A DNA stretch of 64,000 bases from Thioalkalivibrio sp. ALJ7 (GTDB lineage: Bacteria; Pseudomonadota; Gammaproteobacteria; Ectothiorhodospirales; Ectothiorhodospiraceae). Shown here one piece after another: positions 1 through 8,270 of this stretch. Both the position numbers and the translations under genes were made by a program. Each line of letters begins with the position of its first letter. Position 1 is the stretch's first letter. The stretch is taken from positions 124,001 to 188,000 of the forward strand of contig NZ_AQXQ01000009.1 of the NCBI RefSeq assembly GCF_000376865.1, given 5' to 3'. Below the pieces are notes generated by a model. That model worked only from the letters and a program-made list of their open reading frames with translations. It was not told the origin of the DNA and ran no database searches.

Positions 1-86
1 TCGAAAGCGAGCAGGTGATCAACGCGACCCGTGACAAGGTCGTCGAGATCTGCCGGCGCTTCCCGGTTTACGGCGTCAGCGAGTAA
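1..86 (+). CDS. glyA: Serine hydroxymethyltransferase, C-terminal end (partial)
   Basis: The window opens inside a reading frame ending at TAA 84-86. The last residues read KVVEICRRFPVYGVSE, the usual C-terminus of bacterial GlyA, which interconverts serine and glycine with tetrahydrofolate. Only about 27 codons are present. The assignment rests on this tail and on the very common glyA-nrdR-rib gene order that follows 31 bp downstream. Confidence 0.8.
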   Translation, partial: ESEQVINATRDKVVEICRRFPVYGVSE

Positions 87-117
87 GCCTGTCGAAGCGC
101 CGGGCTGACGGCTCGCG

Positions 118-699
118 ATGCGCTGTCCGTCCTGTCATGACCAGGACACCCGCGTGATCGACTCGCGGGTGGCCGGACCGGAGCAGGAACAGATCCGGCG
201 GCGGCGCCAGTGCCGCGCCTGCGGTGCGCGCTTTACCACCTTCGAGCGCGCCGAGTTCAGCCTGCCGCGGGTGGTCAAGCGTTCCGGCGAACGGGTCGCC
301 TTCGACGAGGAAAAGTTGCGCAGCGGTCTGCGCCGGGCGCTGCACAAGCGCCCGGTGAAAACCGATGATGTCGAGCGTGTGATCGACGACATCAAGCGTC
401 AGCTCTCGGCCCTCACGGCCCCCGAGGTCAAGTCGGACCGGATTGGCGAAATGGTGCTTGCGGCCTTGCATGGCCTCGACCATGTGGCCTATATCCGGTT
501 TGCCTCCATTTATCTCAGTTTCGCCAGCGTGCAGTCTTTCCGCGAGGCCATCGAACGGCTGGAAGAAGACCTAAGCCCGGAGATGCGCCGCTCGCAGATG
601 CGCCTGATCGACGAGGAGGCAACCGGACCCGTCCCGGACCCGGCGGTGAAGGGACGAGCCCTCCCGGATGCGGACGACGGCTCGCAGGAGGGGAAGTAA
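118..699 (+). CDS. nrdR: Transcriptional repressor NrdR
   Basis: NrdR represses ribonucleotide reductase genes in response to ATP/dATP. The protein (193 aa) starts MRCPSCHDQDTRVIDSR with zinc-ribbon cysteines C3, C6, C32 and C35, followed by an ATP-cone domain from about residue 49 to 140. The family is usually 150-170 aa; the acidic, Pro-rich tail after about residue 155 is an extension of no recognised function. Its TAA stop shares one base with the ATG of ribD (TAATG), so the two are probably translationally coupled. No NrdR box or nrd gene is visible nearby. Confidence 0.96.
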   Translation: MRCPSCHDQDTRVIDSRVAGPEQEQIRRRRQCRACGARFTTFERAEFSLPRVVKRSGERVAFDEEKLRSGLRRALHKRPVKTDDVERVIDDIKRQLSALTAPEVKSDRIGEMVLAALHGLDHVAYIRFASIYLSFASVQSFREAIERLEEDLSPEMRRSQMRLIDEEATGPVPDPAVKGRALPDADDGSQEGK

Positions 700-1874
700 T
701 GGAGGCGCCCACCACCCAGCAGGCGATCGCCGACCGCCGCTACATGGCACATGCCCTGGAACTGGCGGACCACGGGCGTTTCACTGCTGACCCAAACCCA
801 CGGGTGGGTTGCGTGATCGTGCGCGATGGCCACGAGGTGGGCACCGGCCTGCATTGGCAGGCGGGTGAGGCCCATGCGGAGGTCAACGCGCTGCAGGTTG
901 CAGGCGAGCAGGCGCGCGGTGCGACCGTGTACGTAACGCTAGAGCCCTGCAGTCATCACGGGCGCACCCCGCCGTGCACCGAGGCGTTGATCCGTGCGGG
1001 CGTCGCGCGGGTGGTGATCGCGATGCAGGACCCGAACCCGAAGGTCTGCGGGGGTGGTGTTCAGGCGCTGGAAGCGGCTGGTGTCCAGGTCGAGAACGGC
1101 GTTTTGGAGGCAGAAGCCCGAGCGCTGAACCCGGGGTTCGTGCACCGTATGGAACAGGGACGGCCCTGGGTGCGGGTCAAGCTCGCCGCGAGCCTGGATG
1201 GTCGAACCGCAATGGCGTCTGGCGAGTCGCAGTGGATCACCGACGAGGCCGCACGGCGTGATGTCCAGCTATGGCGGGCACGTGCCGGGGCCATCCTGAC
1301 GGGCAGTGGCACCGTAGTCAGCGACGACCCGCGTATGAATGTGCGCATGAAGCCGTTCGACCTGGCAGCCCATGCCGGTTTTCCGGATGACCCGCGCTAT
1401 CACGATCTGCCCAGTCGCCAGCCCCTGCGGGTGATCCTGGATGCCCGTCTGCGCACCCCCCCGGGTTCGCAGATCCTGCGCGAGGGGCCCGTATGGATCC
1501 TCACCGGCCACGATGTAGTGGATTCACCGACCGCCGACGCATTGCGTGGTAAGGGGGCCGAGGTACGAGCGGTGCCGCTGGCGGAGGAATTGGCGGAGGG
1601 CGGGCTCGATCTCGGCGCGGTGCTGGCGGAGTTGGCGCGTGCCGAGGTCAATGAGCTCCACGTAGAATCCGGCCCCGGCCTGGCCGGGGCGCTGGCCCGT
1701 GGCGGCTGGGTCGACGAGTGGCTGATCTACCAGGCGCCCCTGCTGATGGGTTCCAGTGCCCGTCCCCTGGTGGAGTGGCCCCTGGCCCGGATGTCCGAAC
1801 GCGCCGAACTCGAGATCATCGACTCCCGCTGGGTCGGCGAAACCCTCCGCCTCCGCGCCCACCCACGTTCCTGA
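699..1874 (+). CDS. ribD: Bifunctional pyrimidine deaminase/reductase RibD
   Basis: RibD catalyses the second and third steps of riboflavin synthesis: deamination of the pyrimidine and reduction of the ribosyl side chain. The 391-aa protein has the zinc deaminase signature H59-A-E near the N-terminus and the paired cysteines of PCSHHGRTPPC (C84, C93), then an NADPH-dependent reductase domain from about residue 150 to the end. Length is normal for the fused enzyme. The start overlaps the nrdR stop. The stop is followed almost directly by an inverted-repeat element that separates it from ribE. Confidence 0.97.
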   Translation: MEAPTTQQAIADRRYMAHALELADHGRFTADPNPRVGCVIVRDGHEVGTGLHWQAGEAHAEVNALQVAGEQARGATVYVTLEPCSHHGRTPPCTEALIRAGVARVVIAMQDPNPKVCGGGVQALEAAGVQVENGVLEAEARALNPGFVHRMEQGRPWVRVKLAASLDGRTAMASGESQWITDEAARRDVQLWRARAGAILTGSGTVVSDDPRMNVRMKPFDLAAHAGFPDDPRYHDLPSRQPLRVILDARLRTPPGSQILREGPVWILTGHDVVDSPTADALRGKGAEVRAVPLAEELAEGGLDLGAVLAELARAEVNELHVESGPGLAGALARGGWVDEWLIYQAPLLMGSSARPLVEWPLARMSERAELEIIDSRWVGETLRLRAHPRS

Positions 1875-1882
1875 AAGCCGAT

Positions 1883-2110
1883 TTCACCACGAAGCACACG
1901 AAGACACGAAGAAGGTCAAAGGCGATTCACAGGAAGATGGGAAGATAGGAAGGGTCTTTCGGTAAAGAAAATAGGGAGTGGTCATGGCCTGCCCCTGCGA
2001 GGCCGATGTGTACTCCGTTTCAAGCCCAATCATCCTTCCAGCCTTCCCATCTTCCTGTAGACCGTCCTTGACCTGTCCCTTCTTCATGCCTTCGTGTGCT
2101 TCGTGGTGAA
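1883..2110. repeat. 228-bp inverted-repeat element (TTCACCACGAAG type)
   Basis: Positions 1883-1903 and 2090-2110 are perfect 21-bp inverted repeats beginning TTCACCACGAAGCACACG. Inside, 1926-1941 and 2044-2059 also pair (ACAGGAAGATGGGAAG and its complement), so most of the element can fold on itself. It carries no convincing gene. Related TTCACCACGAAG repeats are scattered through many proteobacterial genomes. It fills most of the gap between ribD (ends 1874) and ribE (starts 2239). No FMN riboswitch is recognisable in the remainder. Confidence 0.75.
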
Positions 2111-2238
2111 TAAGGGTTTTCCGACCAAGAACCGGGCAAAAGGGCGGGGCGTGGTGCGAATTTATTAGCGTTTCCCTATAGTGGGGCGCCTGCGGCCCGG
2201 CGTTGAGCCTGCGGGTGCATCCGAACGAGTGGACATCC

Positions 2239-2922
2239 ATGTTTACCGGAATCATCGAGACCCTTGGCAGCCTGGAGCGCCTGACCCCCAGTAGTGGGGA
2301 TGTGCGCCTGCACGTGAATGCGGCGGGTATGGACCTGTCCGATACCCGCCTGGGAGACTCCATCGCCGTCAACGGTGTCTGTCTTACGGTGACGGATCTT
2401 GCCGCGGATGGCTTTGCCGCCGATGTCTCGCGTGAATCGCTGGATGTGACCACGCTGGGACATCTCGGCCCGGGAGATCGGGTGAATCTCGAACGGGCGT
2501 TGGCGTTGGGCGATCGCCTGGGCGGGCACATGGTGTCCGGGCATGTCGACGGCGTCGGCGAGGTGGTGACGATGGAGCCGGATGCCCGCTCCACGCGGGT
2601 ACGATTCCGCGCGCCAGCGGCGCTGGCACGTTACATTGCAGCCAAGGGTTCGATCACTATCGATGGCACCAGCCTGACGGTGAATCGGGTCGACGGGGCC
2701 GAGTTCGAGGTGAATATCATCCCGCACACCTGGTCGCTCACCCGCTTTGCGGTGTATACGGTCGGGAGCCCGGTCAACCTGGAGGTCGACCTGATCGCAC
2801 GCTATCTGGAACGACTGATGCTGGGCGATCGTGCGGCCGAGCCCGGTGCCAGGGCGGCCGATCTGTCCGAGGCCTGGCTGGCCGAGCAGGGCTTTCCCAA
2901 TCAATCCGGTCCGCGCGACTAG
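2239..2922 (+). CDS. ribE: Riboflavin synthase, alpha subunit
   Basis: Converts two molecules of 6,7-dimethyl-8-ribityllumazine to riboflavin and the pyrimidine. The protein (227 aa) starts with the invariant MFTGIIE motif, which sets the start at 2239 although the frame is open about 36 bases further upstream. It contains the two lumazine-binding repeats; motifs GGHMVSGHVDG and IDGTSLTVN are visible. Length is slightly above the usual 200-220 aa because of a C-terminal tail. ribBA follows after 24 bp. Confidence 0.96.
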   Translation: MFTGIIETLGSLERLTPSSGDVRLHVNAAGMDLSDTRLGDSIAVNGVCLTVTDLAADGFAADVSRESLDVTTLGHLGPGDRVNLERALALGDRLGGHMVSGHVDGVGEVVTMEPDARSTRVRFRAPAALARYIAAKGSITIDGTSLTVNRVDGAEFEVNIIPHTWSLTRFAVYTVGSPVNLEVDLIARYLERLMLGDRAAEPGARAADLSEAWLAEQGFPNQSGPRD

Positions 2923-2946
2923 CCGCGCAGCCGAAAGCAGGAATCT

Positions 2947-4056
2947 ATGGAATTCTCCAATACCGAAACCATTTTGGAAGAACTGCAGGCCGGTCGCATG
3001 GTGGTCATCGTCGACGACGAGGACCGCGAGAACGAGGGCGATCTGCTAATGCTGGCGTCCCACGCCCGGCCCGAAGATATCAACTTCATGGCCAAGTACG
3101 GCCGCGGACTGATCTGCCTGACGCTGACCCGCGAGCGTTGCAAGCAGTTGGCACTGCCGTTGATGGTGACCGACACGAATGATGTGCACGGCACCAATTT
3201 CACGCTGTCCATCGAGGCCGCCGAGGGCGTGACCACGGGTATTTCGGCGTACGACCGCGCGCATACCATCCGTACGGCCGTCGCACCGAACGCAAACCCC
3301 GAGGATATCGTTCAGCCGGGTCACGTATTTCCGCTGATGGCGCAACCAGGTGGGGTCATCGTGCGCGCCGGCCATACGGAGGCGGGCTGCGATTTGGCGC
3401 GCCTGGCCGGGGCCGAGCCGGCGGCGGTCATCGTCGAGATCCTGAACGAGGACGGCAGTATGGCGCGCCGCTCGGATCTCGAACGCTTCTGTGCCGAGCA
3501 TGACCTCAAGATGGGGACTATCGAAGACCTGATCCGCTACCGCATCGAGAACGAGAAGACCGTGCGGCGGGTCTCCGAGCGTCCGTTCCCCACCGAGTTT
3601 GGCGACTTCCGGCTGCTGGCCTTCGAGGACGAGGTCGACCACGAGCTGCATTTCGCTTTGGTGCGTGGTGAGCCGAAACCGGACAAGGACACCCTGGTGC
3701 GCGTGCATCTGGAAAGCACGCTGTACGACACCCTGGGGTATGCCGGGCCGGATCGTGGCTGGCCGCTGGATGATGCCCTGCGCCGGATCGACGAGGCGGG
3801 TGAAGGTGTGGTCGTGGTGCTGCGCAAGCACGAAAGCGCGGAGGCTCTGGCCCAGCGGCTGGAGACCATTGGTCAGCCGCCGGTGCAGGAAGAACGCACT
3901 GGGCGCGAGAACTCCGCCGAATGGCGTATGTACGGCATCGGGGCGCAGATCCTGGCCGACTGTGGCGTTGGCCGCATGAAGCTAATGTCCGCACCCAAGC
4001 GTTTCCACGGCCTCGGCGGCTTCGGCCTGGAGGTCGTGGACTACGTCCACGAATAG
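2947..4056 (+). CDS. ribBA: 3,4-dihydroxy-2-butanone-4-phosphate synthase with degenerate GTP cyclohydrolase II domain (RibBX type)
   Basis: The N-terminal half (about residues 1-200) is a complete DHBP synthase that makes the four-carbon precursor of the xylene ring; the acidic active-site loop DDEDRENEGDL (23-33) is intact. The C-terminal half aligns in outline with GTP cyclohydrolase II (DTLGYAGPDRGW, GIGAQILADCGVGRMKL) but lacks the C-X10-C-X-C zinc-binding cysteines, so it is probably not a cyclohydrolase. Such RibBX hybrids are known in proteobacteria. A separate ribA would be expected elsewhere. The total length of 369 aa matches RibBA. Copy A of a structured repeat follows. Confidence 0.93.
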   Translation: MEFSNTETILEELQAGRMVVIVDDEDRENEGDLLMLASHARPEDINFMAKYGRGLICLTLTRERCKQLALPLMVTDTNDVHGTNFTLSIEAAEGVTTGISAYDRAHTIRTAVAPNANPEDIVQPGHVFPLMAQPGGVIVRAGHTEAGCDLARLAGAEPAAVIVEILNEDGSMARRSDLERFCAEHDLKMGTIEDLIRYRIENEKTVRRVSERPFPTEFGDFRLLAFEDEVDHELHFALVRGEPKPDKDTLVRVHLESTLYDTLGYAGPDRGWPLDDALRRIDEAGEGVVVVLRKHESAEALAQRLETIGQPPVQEERTGRENSAEWRMYGIGAQILADCGVGRMKLMSAPKRFHGLGGFGLEVVDYVHE

Positions 4057-4081
4057 CCCCCGGGCGCGCATGCGCCTGGCC

Positions 4082-4850
4082 GCCTGCCATGTTGTGGCTG
4101 GTCCTGGATTGGGCTCCGTGTTTACGGTGCTTTCGGTCCGCATACTGCCTGGCGCTGACTCGCCAGCGCGCCGCGAGGTACTTCTTTGCTCGTGCAAAGA
4201 AGTACCCAAGAAACACGCCCGACTGCCGCGACCCCGGCCCGCTGCGCGGGCCGGGGTTTCCCTCGCTCCGAGGCTTTTCGCGGGCGGCGCTGAACTCGCT
4301 GCGCTGCGCTCCGCTCAGACATCCAGCGCCCCCGTTTCTATTTAGAATCGTCCCGCGAAAACCCTCTCCGCTCGGCGCGACGACAACGGGGGGTAGGTCC
4401 AAACAACGGCGATCCCGACGTTCTTGCCAATGGTTGGAGGCAGGCGGTTCCGACATCCTGGGCACGCTCGGCCTGCGGCCGTTGCGTGCCGCGCCCGCGG
4501 GCGGGCGCCGGGGGGCTTTCGGGCAGCAATGCCTGTTGTGGTGTCGTGGGGCCGGAATACCCTCTGTCTTGACCTTCCCTTCCCGTATGGAGCCCCTCGT
4601 GGAGGGCGTGATGGGCCGGGAGAAGGCGCTGGATGTCTGAGCGAAGCGCAGCGCAGCGAGTTCAGCGCCGCCGGCCCAGCGCGTCCGGAGCGAGGTTCCC
4701 GGGCGAAATCCGGGTGCCCTTCTTTGGGCACTTTCTTGGGCAAGCAAGAAAGTGCCTCGGGGCGCGCTGGCGAGTCAGCGCACGGCAGTATGCGGACCGG
4801 AGGCACGTAAACACCGGATGCAGAACCAGGACCAGCCATGAACAGGCAGG
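4082..4850 (+). repeat. Structured non-coding element, copy A (~770 bp, long inverted arms)
   Basis: Arms at about 4082-4330 and 4625-4850 are imperfect inverted repeats of each other. The outer ends carry TGGCTGGTCCTGG (4095-4107) and its complement (4826-4838); the inner ends carry the complement pair around CATCCAGCGCC. Local hairpins are strong: 4179-4204 has an 11-bp perfect stem, 4231-4255 is GC-rich, and the right arm has a TTTCTTG hairpin near 4730-4755. The same ~760-bp sequence occurs in reverse orientation at 38014-38770. Open frames on both strands are not conserved between copies, so the element is read as non-coding. It occupies most of the gap between ribBA and ribH. Confidence 0.8.
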
Positions 4851-5112
4851 TGACCCAACGAAGGGACCGTCAACCACCGAGCGATGAAGAAGGGTCCGCG
4901 ATGATCGAGCGGGACTCCGGGCCGAGGCCACTGAAAATACCGGCGCCATATGCAGGGCCAGTCAGCGCCATGGCAGGCGGCCCGCTGCGCGATTCGGGCG
5001 GGCGCGCTCTACCGCGCGGGTTCGCGGTGCTACACTAGGCGGCCTTTGCAACTCGGCCCCGCGGGTCGGCCCCGAAAGGTCGCCTCGTCTCCGTCTCAAT
5101 CGGAATAATACC

Positions 5113-5592
5113 ATGTACGACATCAAGACCCTGGAAGGCGACTTCACCGACGTTGCCAATCACCGTTATGGCCTGCTGCTGGCGCGTTTCAACAGCCTGA
5201 TCGTGGAGCGCCTGCTCGAAGGGGCTGTAGATACCTTGAAGCGCCATGGCGCGCAGGAAAAGAACATGACCATCGCCCGTGTTCCGGGCGCCTACGAGTT
5301 GCCGCTGGCGGCGCAGGCCATGGCGCGTTCAGGACAGTACGATGGCGTGATTGCGCTGGGCTGCGTGATCCGGGGCTCGACCCCGCATTTCGATTACGTC
5401 GCGGGCGAGGCGGCCAAAGGCTTGGCGCAGGTGCAGATGGCTGAGGATCTGCCGATCAGCTTTGGCGTGCTGACCACCGACTCCATCGAGCAGGCGATCG
5501 AGCGCGCGGGCACCAAGGCCGGCAACAAGGGTGCGGACGCCGCGATGGGCGCGATCGAGATGGTCAGCCTGATGCGCAAGCTGCGCGGTTGA
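5113..5592 (+). CDS. ribH: 6,7-dimethyl-8-ribityllumazine synthase
   Basis: Condenses the RibBA and RibD-pathway products to lumazine, the substrate of RibE. The protein is 159 aa, as usual. [12 protein letters not shown] and [14 protein letters not shown] (with the catalytic histidine) are family signatures. The gene is cut off from ribBA by about 1 kb of repeat sequence, so it may have its own promoter; a TACACT hexamer lies at about 5031-5036 but has no convincing -35 partner. The stop overlaps a possible TTG start of nusB. Confidence 0.96.
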   Translation: MYDIKTLEGDFTDVANHRYGLLLARFNSLIVERLLEGAVDTLKRHGAQEKNMTIARVPGAYELPLAAQAMARSGQYDGVIALGCVIRGSTPHFDYVAGEAAKGLAQVQMAEDLPISFGVLTTDSIEQAIERAGTKAGNKGADAAMGAIEMVSLMRKLRG

Positions 5593-5639
5593 TTCCGCAC
5601 ATCGCCCGAGTGTCATCCGCCCATCCGAACAGGTCTGCC

Positions 5640-6176
5640 GTGACTGAACCCTCCGATCCCCGCCCCGAAAGCCGGACCCCGCGCAAGGACGCCGAGCCCG
5701 GCAAGTCCGGTCGAGCCCGGCGCCCGCGTAGCACGCCCGAGCAGCGGGCGCGGCATGCGCGTTCGTTCGCACGGCGGCGGGCGATGCAGGCGCTCTACTC
5801 CTGGCAGATGACCGGCGCCCACCCCAAGGACATCCTGGCGGAGTTCCGTGATGACGAGGAACATGCCAAGGCGGATGCGGAGTATTTCCGCGAGCTCCTG
5901 ATCGGGGTGACCCGCGACCGCGAGGCCCTGGATGCCCGCATGGAACCCTACCTCGGGCGTCCTCTGGATCAGCTGGACCCGGTGGAGCATGCGCTTTTGT
6001 GGCTGGGACAGTGGGAGCTGGCCGAGCGGATCGAGGTGCCTTATCGCGTGGTCATCAACGAGGCCGTGGATCTGGCCAAGCGCTACGGGGCCGAGCAATC
6101 GCATCGTTACATCAACGGCGTACTGGATCGGCTGTCCGCGGATCTGCGCGGTCACGAGCGTTCCGCCCCGCGCTGA
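5640..6176 (+). CDS. nusB: Transcription antitermination factor NusB
   Basis: NusB binds boxA RNA with NusE (S10) to support antitermination of rRNA operons. The all-helical core begins at about RARHARSFARRRAMQALYSWQ and ends with VINEAVDLAKRYGAEQSHRYINGVLDRL, both typical. GTG 5640 is chosen (178 aa); a TTG at 5589 that overlaps the ribH stop would add 17 residues. The N-terminal 35 or so residues before the core are charged and Pro/Arg-rich, longer than in E. coli NusB (139 aa). It lies within the ribH-nusB-thiL-pgpA string. Confidence 0.93.
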   Translation: MTEPSDPRPESRTPRKDAEPGKSGRARRPRSTPEQRARHARSFARRRAMQALYSWQMTGAHPKDILAEFRDDEEHAKADAEYFRELLIGVTRDREALDARMEPYLGRPLDQLDPVEHALLWLGQWELAERIEVPYRVVINEAVDLAKRYGAEQSHRYINGVLDRLSADLRGHERSAPR

Positions 6177-6197
6177 ATCCGGCCGGCGTGCTCCCCC

Positions 6198-7190
6198 ATG
6201 TCCGGCCCTGAGTCCGAATTCGACCTGATCCAACGCTACTTTGCCGAACCAGCGGCGGCTGGCTCGGCCATGTCTTGCGTGCGGCTGGGCATTGGCGATG
6301 ACGCCGCCTTGCTGGGCGTCGAGAGTGGTCATGAGCTGGTCGTCAGTGTCGACACGCTGGTTGAGGGCACCCATTTCTTCCCTGATCACCCATCGGCAAG
6401 TCTCGGGCACAAGGCGCTAGCGGCGAATCTAAGCGACCTCGCTGCGATGGGGGCCGACCCGCTGGGAGTGGTCCTGTCCCTGACCCTGCCACAGGTGGAT
6501 CATGCCTGGCTGGCAGGATTCAGCGAGGGATTCCTCACATTGGCAGAGGCCGCCGGGGTGGCGCTGGTAGGTGGCGATACCAATCGCGGACCCCGCTCGA
6601 TCAGCGTCACCGTTCTGGGACAGGTGCCGGCCGGGCAGGCCTTGCGCCGGTCGGGCGCGCGTCCGGGTGATCGCCTGGTGGTGAGTGGCACATTGGGTGG
6701 TGCTGCCGCCGGCTTGGCGATGGAAGGCGAGCGCCGCGACCGGGGCGGACCCATACCGGATTCTGCGGACCCGGGCCTGACTCGCCTGTTCTGGCCCGAA
6801 GCGCGCTTGGGGCTGGGCCGCATGCTGCGCAATCGCGCGCGTGCGGCGATCGATGTCTCCGACGGTCTCCTGGCCGACCTTGGCCACCTGTGTGCCGCCT
6901 CGGGTTGTGGTGCGCGGGTCGACTGGCCGGTCATTCCCCGGGATCCACTCCTGGGCCGCCTTCCGGACACACAGGCCCGTCAGCTGGCGCTTGCGGGTGG
7001 GGAAGACTACGAGCTTCTATTCGCACTGCCCCCGGGTGAATCACTGGACCTGCTGGCCTTCAGCGTGGACAGCGCGCTAACCGTCATTGGTGAGTTTGTC
7101 GAGGGCAATGCGGTGGAAGTGGTGGATGAAAATGGCATGAGACTGGACGCCGAGCATGTGGGGCACGATCATTTCGCCGGGTTGAAATAA
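6198..7190 (+). CDS. thiL: Thiamine-monophosphate kinase
   Basis: Phosphorylates thiamine phosphate to the active cofactor thiamine pyrophosphate. The protein is 330 aa. Motifs of the PurM/ThiL fold are clear: EFDLIQRYF at the start, GIGDDAALL, VSVDTLVEGTHF, ALAANLSDLAAMGADP, GGDTNRGP and AIDVSDGLLADLGH. It lies 21 bp after nusB and 20 bp before pgpA, the common gammaproteobacterial order. Confidence 0.96.
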   Translation: MSGPESEFDLIQRYFAEPAAAGSAMSCVRLGIGDDAALLGVESGHELVVSVDTLVEGTHFFPDHPSASLGHKALAANLSDLAAMGADPLGVVLSLTLPQVDHAWLAGFSEGFLTLAEAAGVALVGGDTNRGPRSISVTVLGQVPAGQALRRSGARPGDRLVVSGTLGGAAAGLAMEGERRDRGGPIPDSADPGLTRLFWPEARLGLGRMLRNRARAAIDVSDGLLADLGHLCAASGCGARVDWPVIPRDPLLGRLPDTQARQLALAGGEDYELLFALPPGESLDLLAFSVDSALTVIGEFVEGNAVEVVDENGMRLDAEHVGHDHFAGLK

Positions 7191-7210
7191 CAAAAAAGCA
7201 AAGGGGAGTC

Positions 7211-7723
7211 ATGTCGCAGAAAAAGCCCAAGATGCCGTCGGCAAAGACCGTATTCGGCGATCCCATTCACCTGCTGGCCTTCGGTTTCGGGTCGGGCCTG
7301 TCGCGCTGGGCGCCCGGAACCACCGGCTCGCTGGCGGCGCTGGTGTTGTATTTCGCGATCATGAATTTCCCGGAGTGGGCCTATCTCGCGGTGACCGTCA
7401 TCGTGGTGATGGCCGGCTTTCACATCTGCGGCGAGAGTGCTCGCAAGCTGGGCGTGCACGACCACCCCGGCATTGTCTGGGACGAATGGGCGGGTCTGCT
7501 GATCACGTTGGCCTTCGCGCCCGCGGGGTTGATGTGGGTGGTCGTGGGCTTTGTGCTGTTCCGGCTGTTCGACATTCTCAAGCCCTGGCCGGCGAACTAC
7601 TTTGATGAAAAGTGGCAGGACGGTCACGGGATCATGATGGATGACGTAGTCGCGGGCCTGTATGCCGGTTTTTCCCTGGTGATTCTGGCTGCGCTGTTCC
7701 AGCAGCTGGTTGTTGCAACATAG
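7211..7723 (+). CDS. pgpA: Phosphatidylglycerophosphatase A
   Basis: Inner-membrane phosphatase that removes phosphate from phosphatidylglycerophosphate to give phosphatidylglycerol. The 170-aa protein shows FGFGSGLSRWAPGTTGSLAAL near the N-terminus, HDHPGIVWDEWAGLLIT in the middle and DDVVAGLYAGF near the end, all characteristic, with about four hydrophobic segments. The start is supported by a strong Shine-Dalgarno (AAGGGGAG) 6 bp before ATG 7211. It ends the rib-nusB-thiL string. Confidence 0.95.
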   Translation: MSQKKPKMPSAKTVFGDPIHLLAFGFGSGLSRWAPGTTGSLAALVLYFAIMNFPEWAYLAVTVIVVMAGFHICGESARKLGVHDHPGIVWDEWAGLLITLAFAPAGLMWVVVGFVLFRLFDILKPWPANYFDEKWQDGHGIMMDDVVAGLYAGFSLVILAALFQQLVVAT

Positions 7724-7824
7724 GCCTTGACCATGTGACGCGTTTGTCAGGTTGAGGTCTCGGGTGGAACACCGGTGGCCAGTCGACTGACACACGGATA
7801 GAGCCCACACAAGGAGCGCGTGAC

Positions 7825-8145
7825 ATGAAGACATCGAATGACTGGGTATTGGCCGTGTTGCTCGCGGCGCCGCTGGCGATTGGTAGTGCACAGGCGCAGC
7901 CAAGCCCCGGTGGACCCCCTTCCGGATCTCCGGGCGCCAGTGGTGATACCCCGGCCGGGAGCCAGCCCCCGCCGGGGCATGGCGGGACGCCACCGGGACA
8001 GCGCCGTGGCGGGAGCGGTGGCCCCAATCTGCCTGAACCGCCAAGTCCTTCGGATGCCCCGTCACCGGGTGATGGCCCGTTGCCGGACCCCTCCGACCTG
8101 CCGGACCCGTCGGACCTTCCCGAGCCCCCTACACCGGGGTTGTAG
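7825..8145 (+). CDS. Gly/Pro-rich exported protein
   Basis: The 106-aa protein has a Sec signal peptide (VLAVLLAAPLAIGSAQA, cleavage after about residue 26). The mature part is almost only Pro, Gly, Ser and Asp (PSPGGPPSGSPGASGD; later a repeated DLPDPSDLPEP). A good ribosome binding site, AAGGAGCG, precedes the ATG. No domain is recognised. A similar exported Gly/Pro/Gln-rich protein lies 3.6 kb away (11744-12277). It could be an envelope or extracellular disordered protein; the function is unknown. Confidence 0.65.
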   Translation: MKTSNDWVLAVLLAAPLAIGSAQAQPSPGGPPSGSPGASGDTPAGSQPPPGHGGTPPGQRRGGSGGPNLPEPPSPSDAPSPGDGPLPDPSDLPDPSDLPEPPTPGL

Positions 8146-8270
8146 TGCCCGTAGTGTCAGGAGCCCCGGTGCGGTCGTGACAGGACTGTTGCGCTCGCCG
8201 GAGATTTTCTGTGCGTCGTGCCGAGTGAACCCATGCCGAATGGATCGGCCCCGACTTCAGGTCGGGCCGG

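Noticed and set aside
2111-2238. FMN riboswitch before ribE
   Set aside because: The conserved GGGCGAAAUUCC- and GGCGGU-type blocks of the RFN element are not present.
1884-2594. 236-codon minus-strand frame over ribE and the inverted-repeat element
   Set aside because: It is antisense to a clear riboflavin synthase gene, a shadow frame typical of high-GC DNA.
2625-2642. Sigma-54-like promoter (TGGCACG...TTGCA) inside ribE
   Set aside because: Spacing between the GG and GC elements is one base too long (11 rather than 10), and it lies within a coding region with no suitable target.
3921-4640. Long open frames across the copy A element, for example a 239-codon plus-strand frame
   Set aside because: The frame is not conserved in copy B, both strands have competing frames, and composition follows the inverted-repeat structure.
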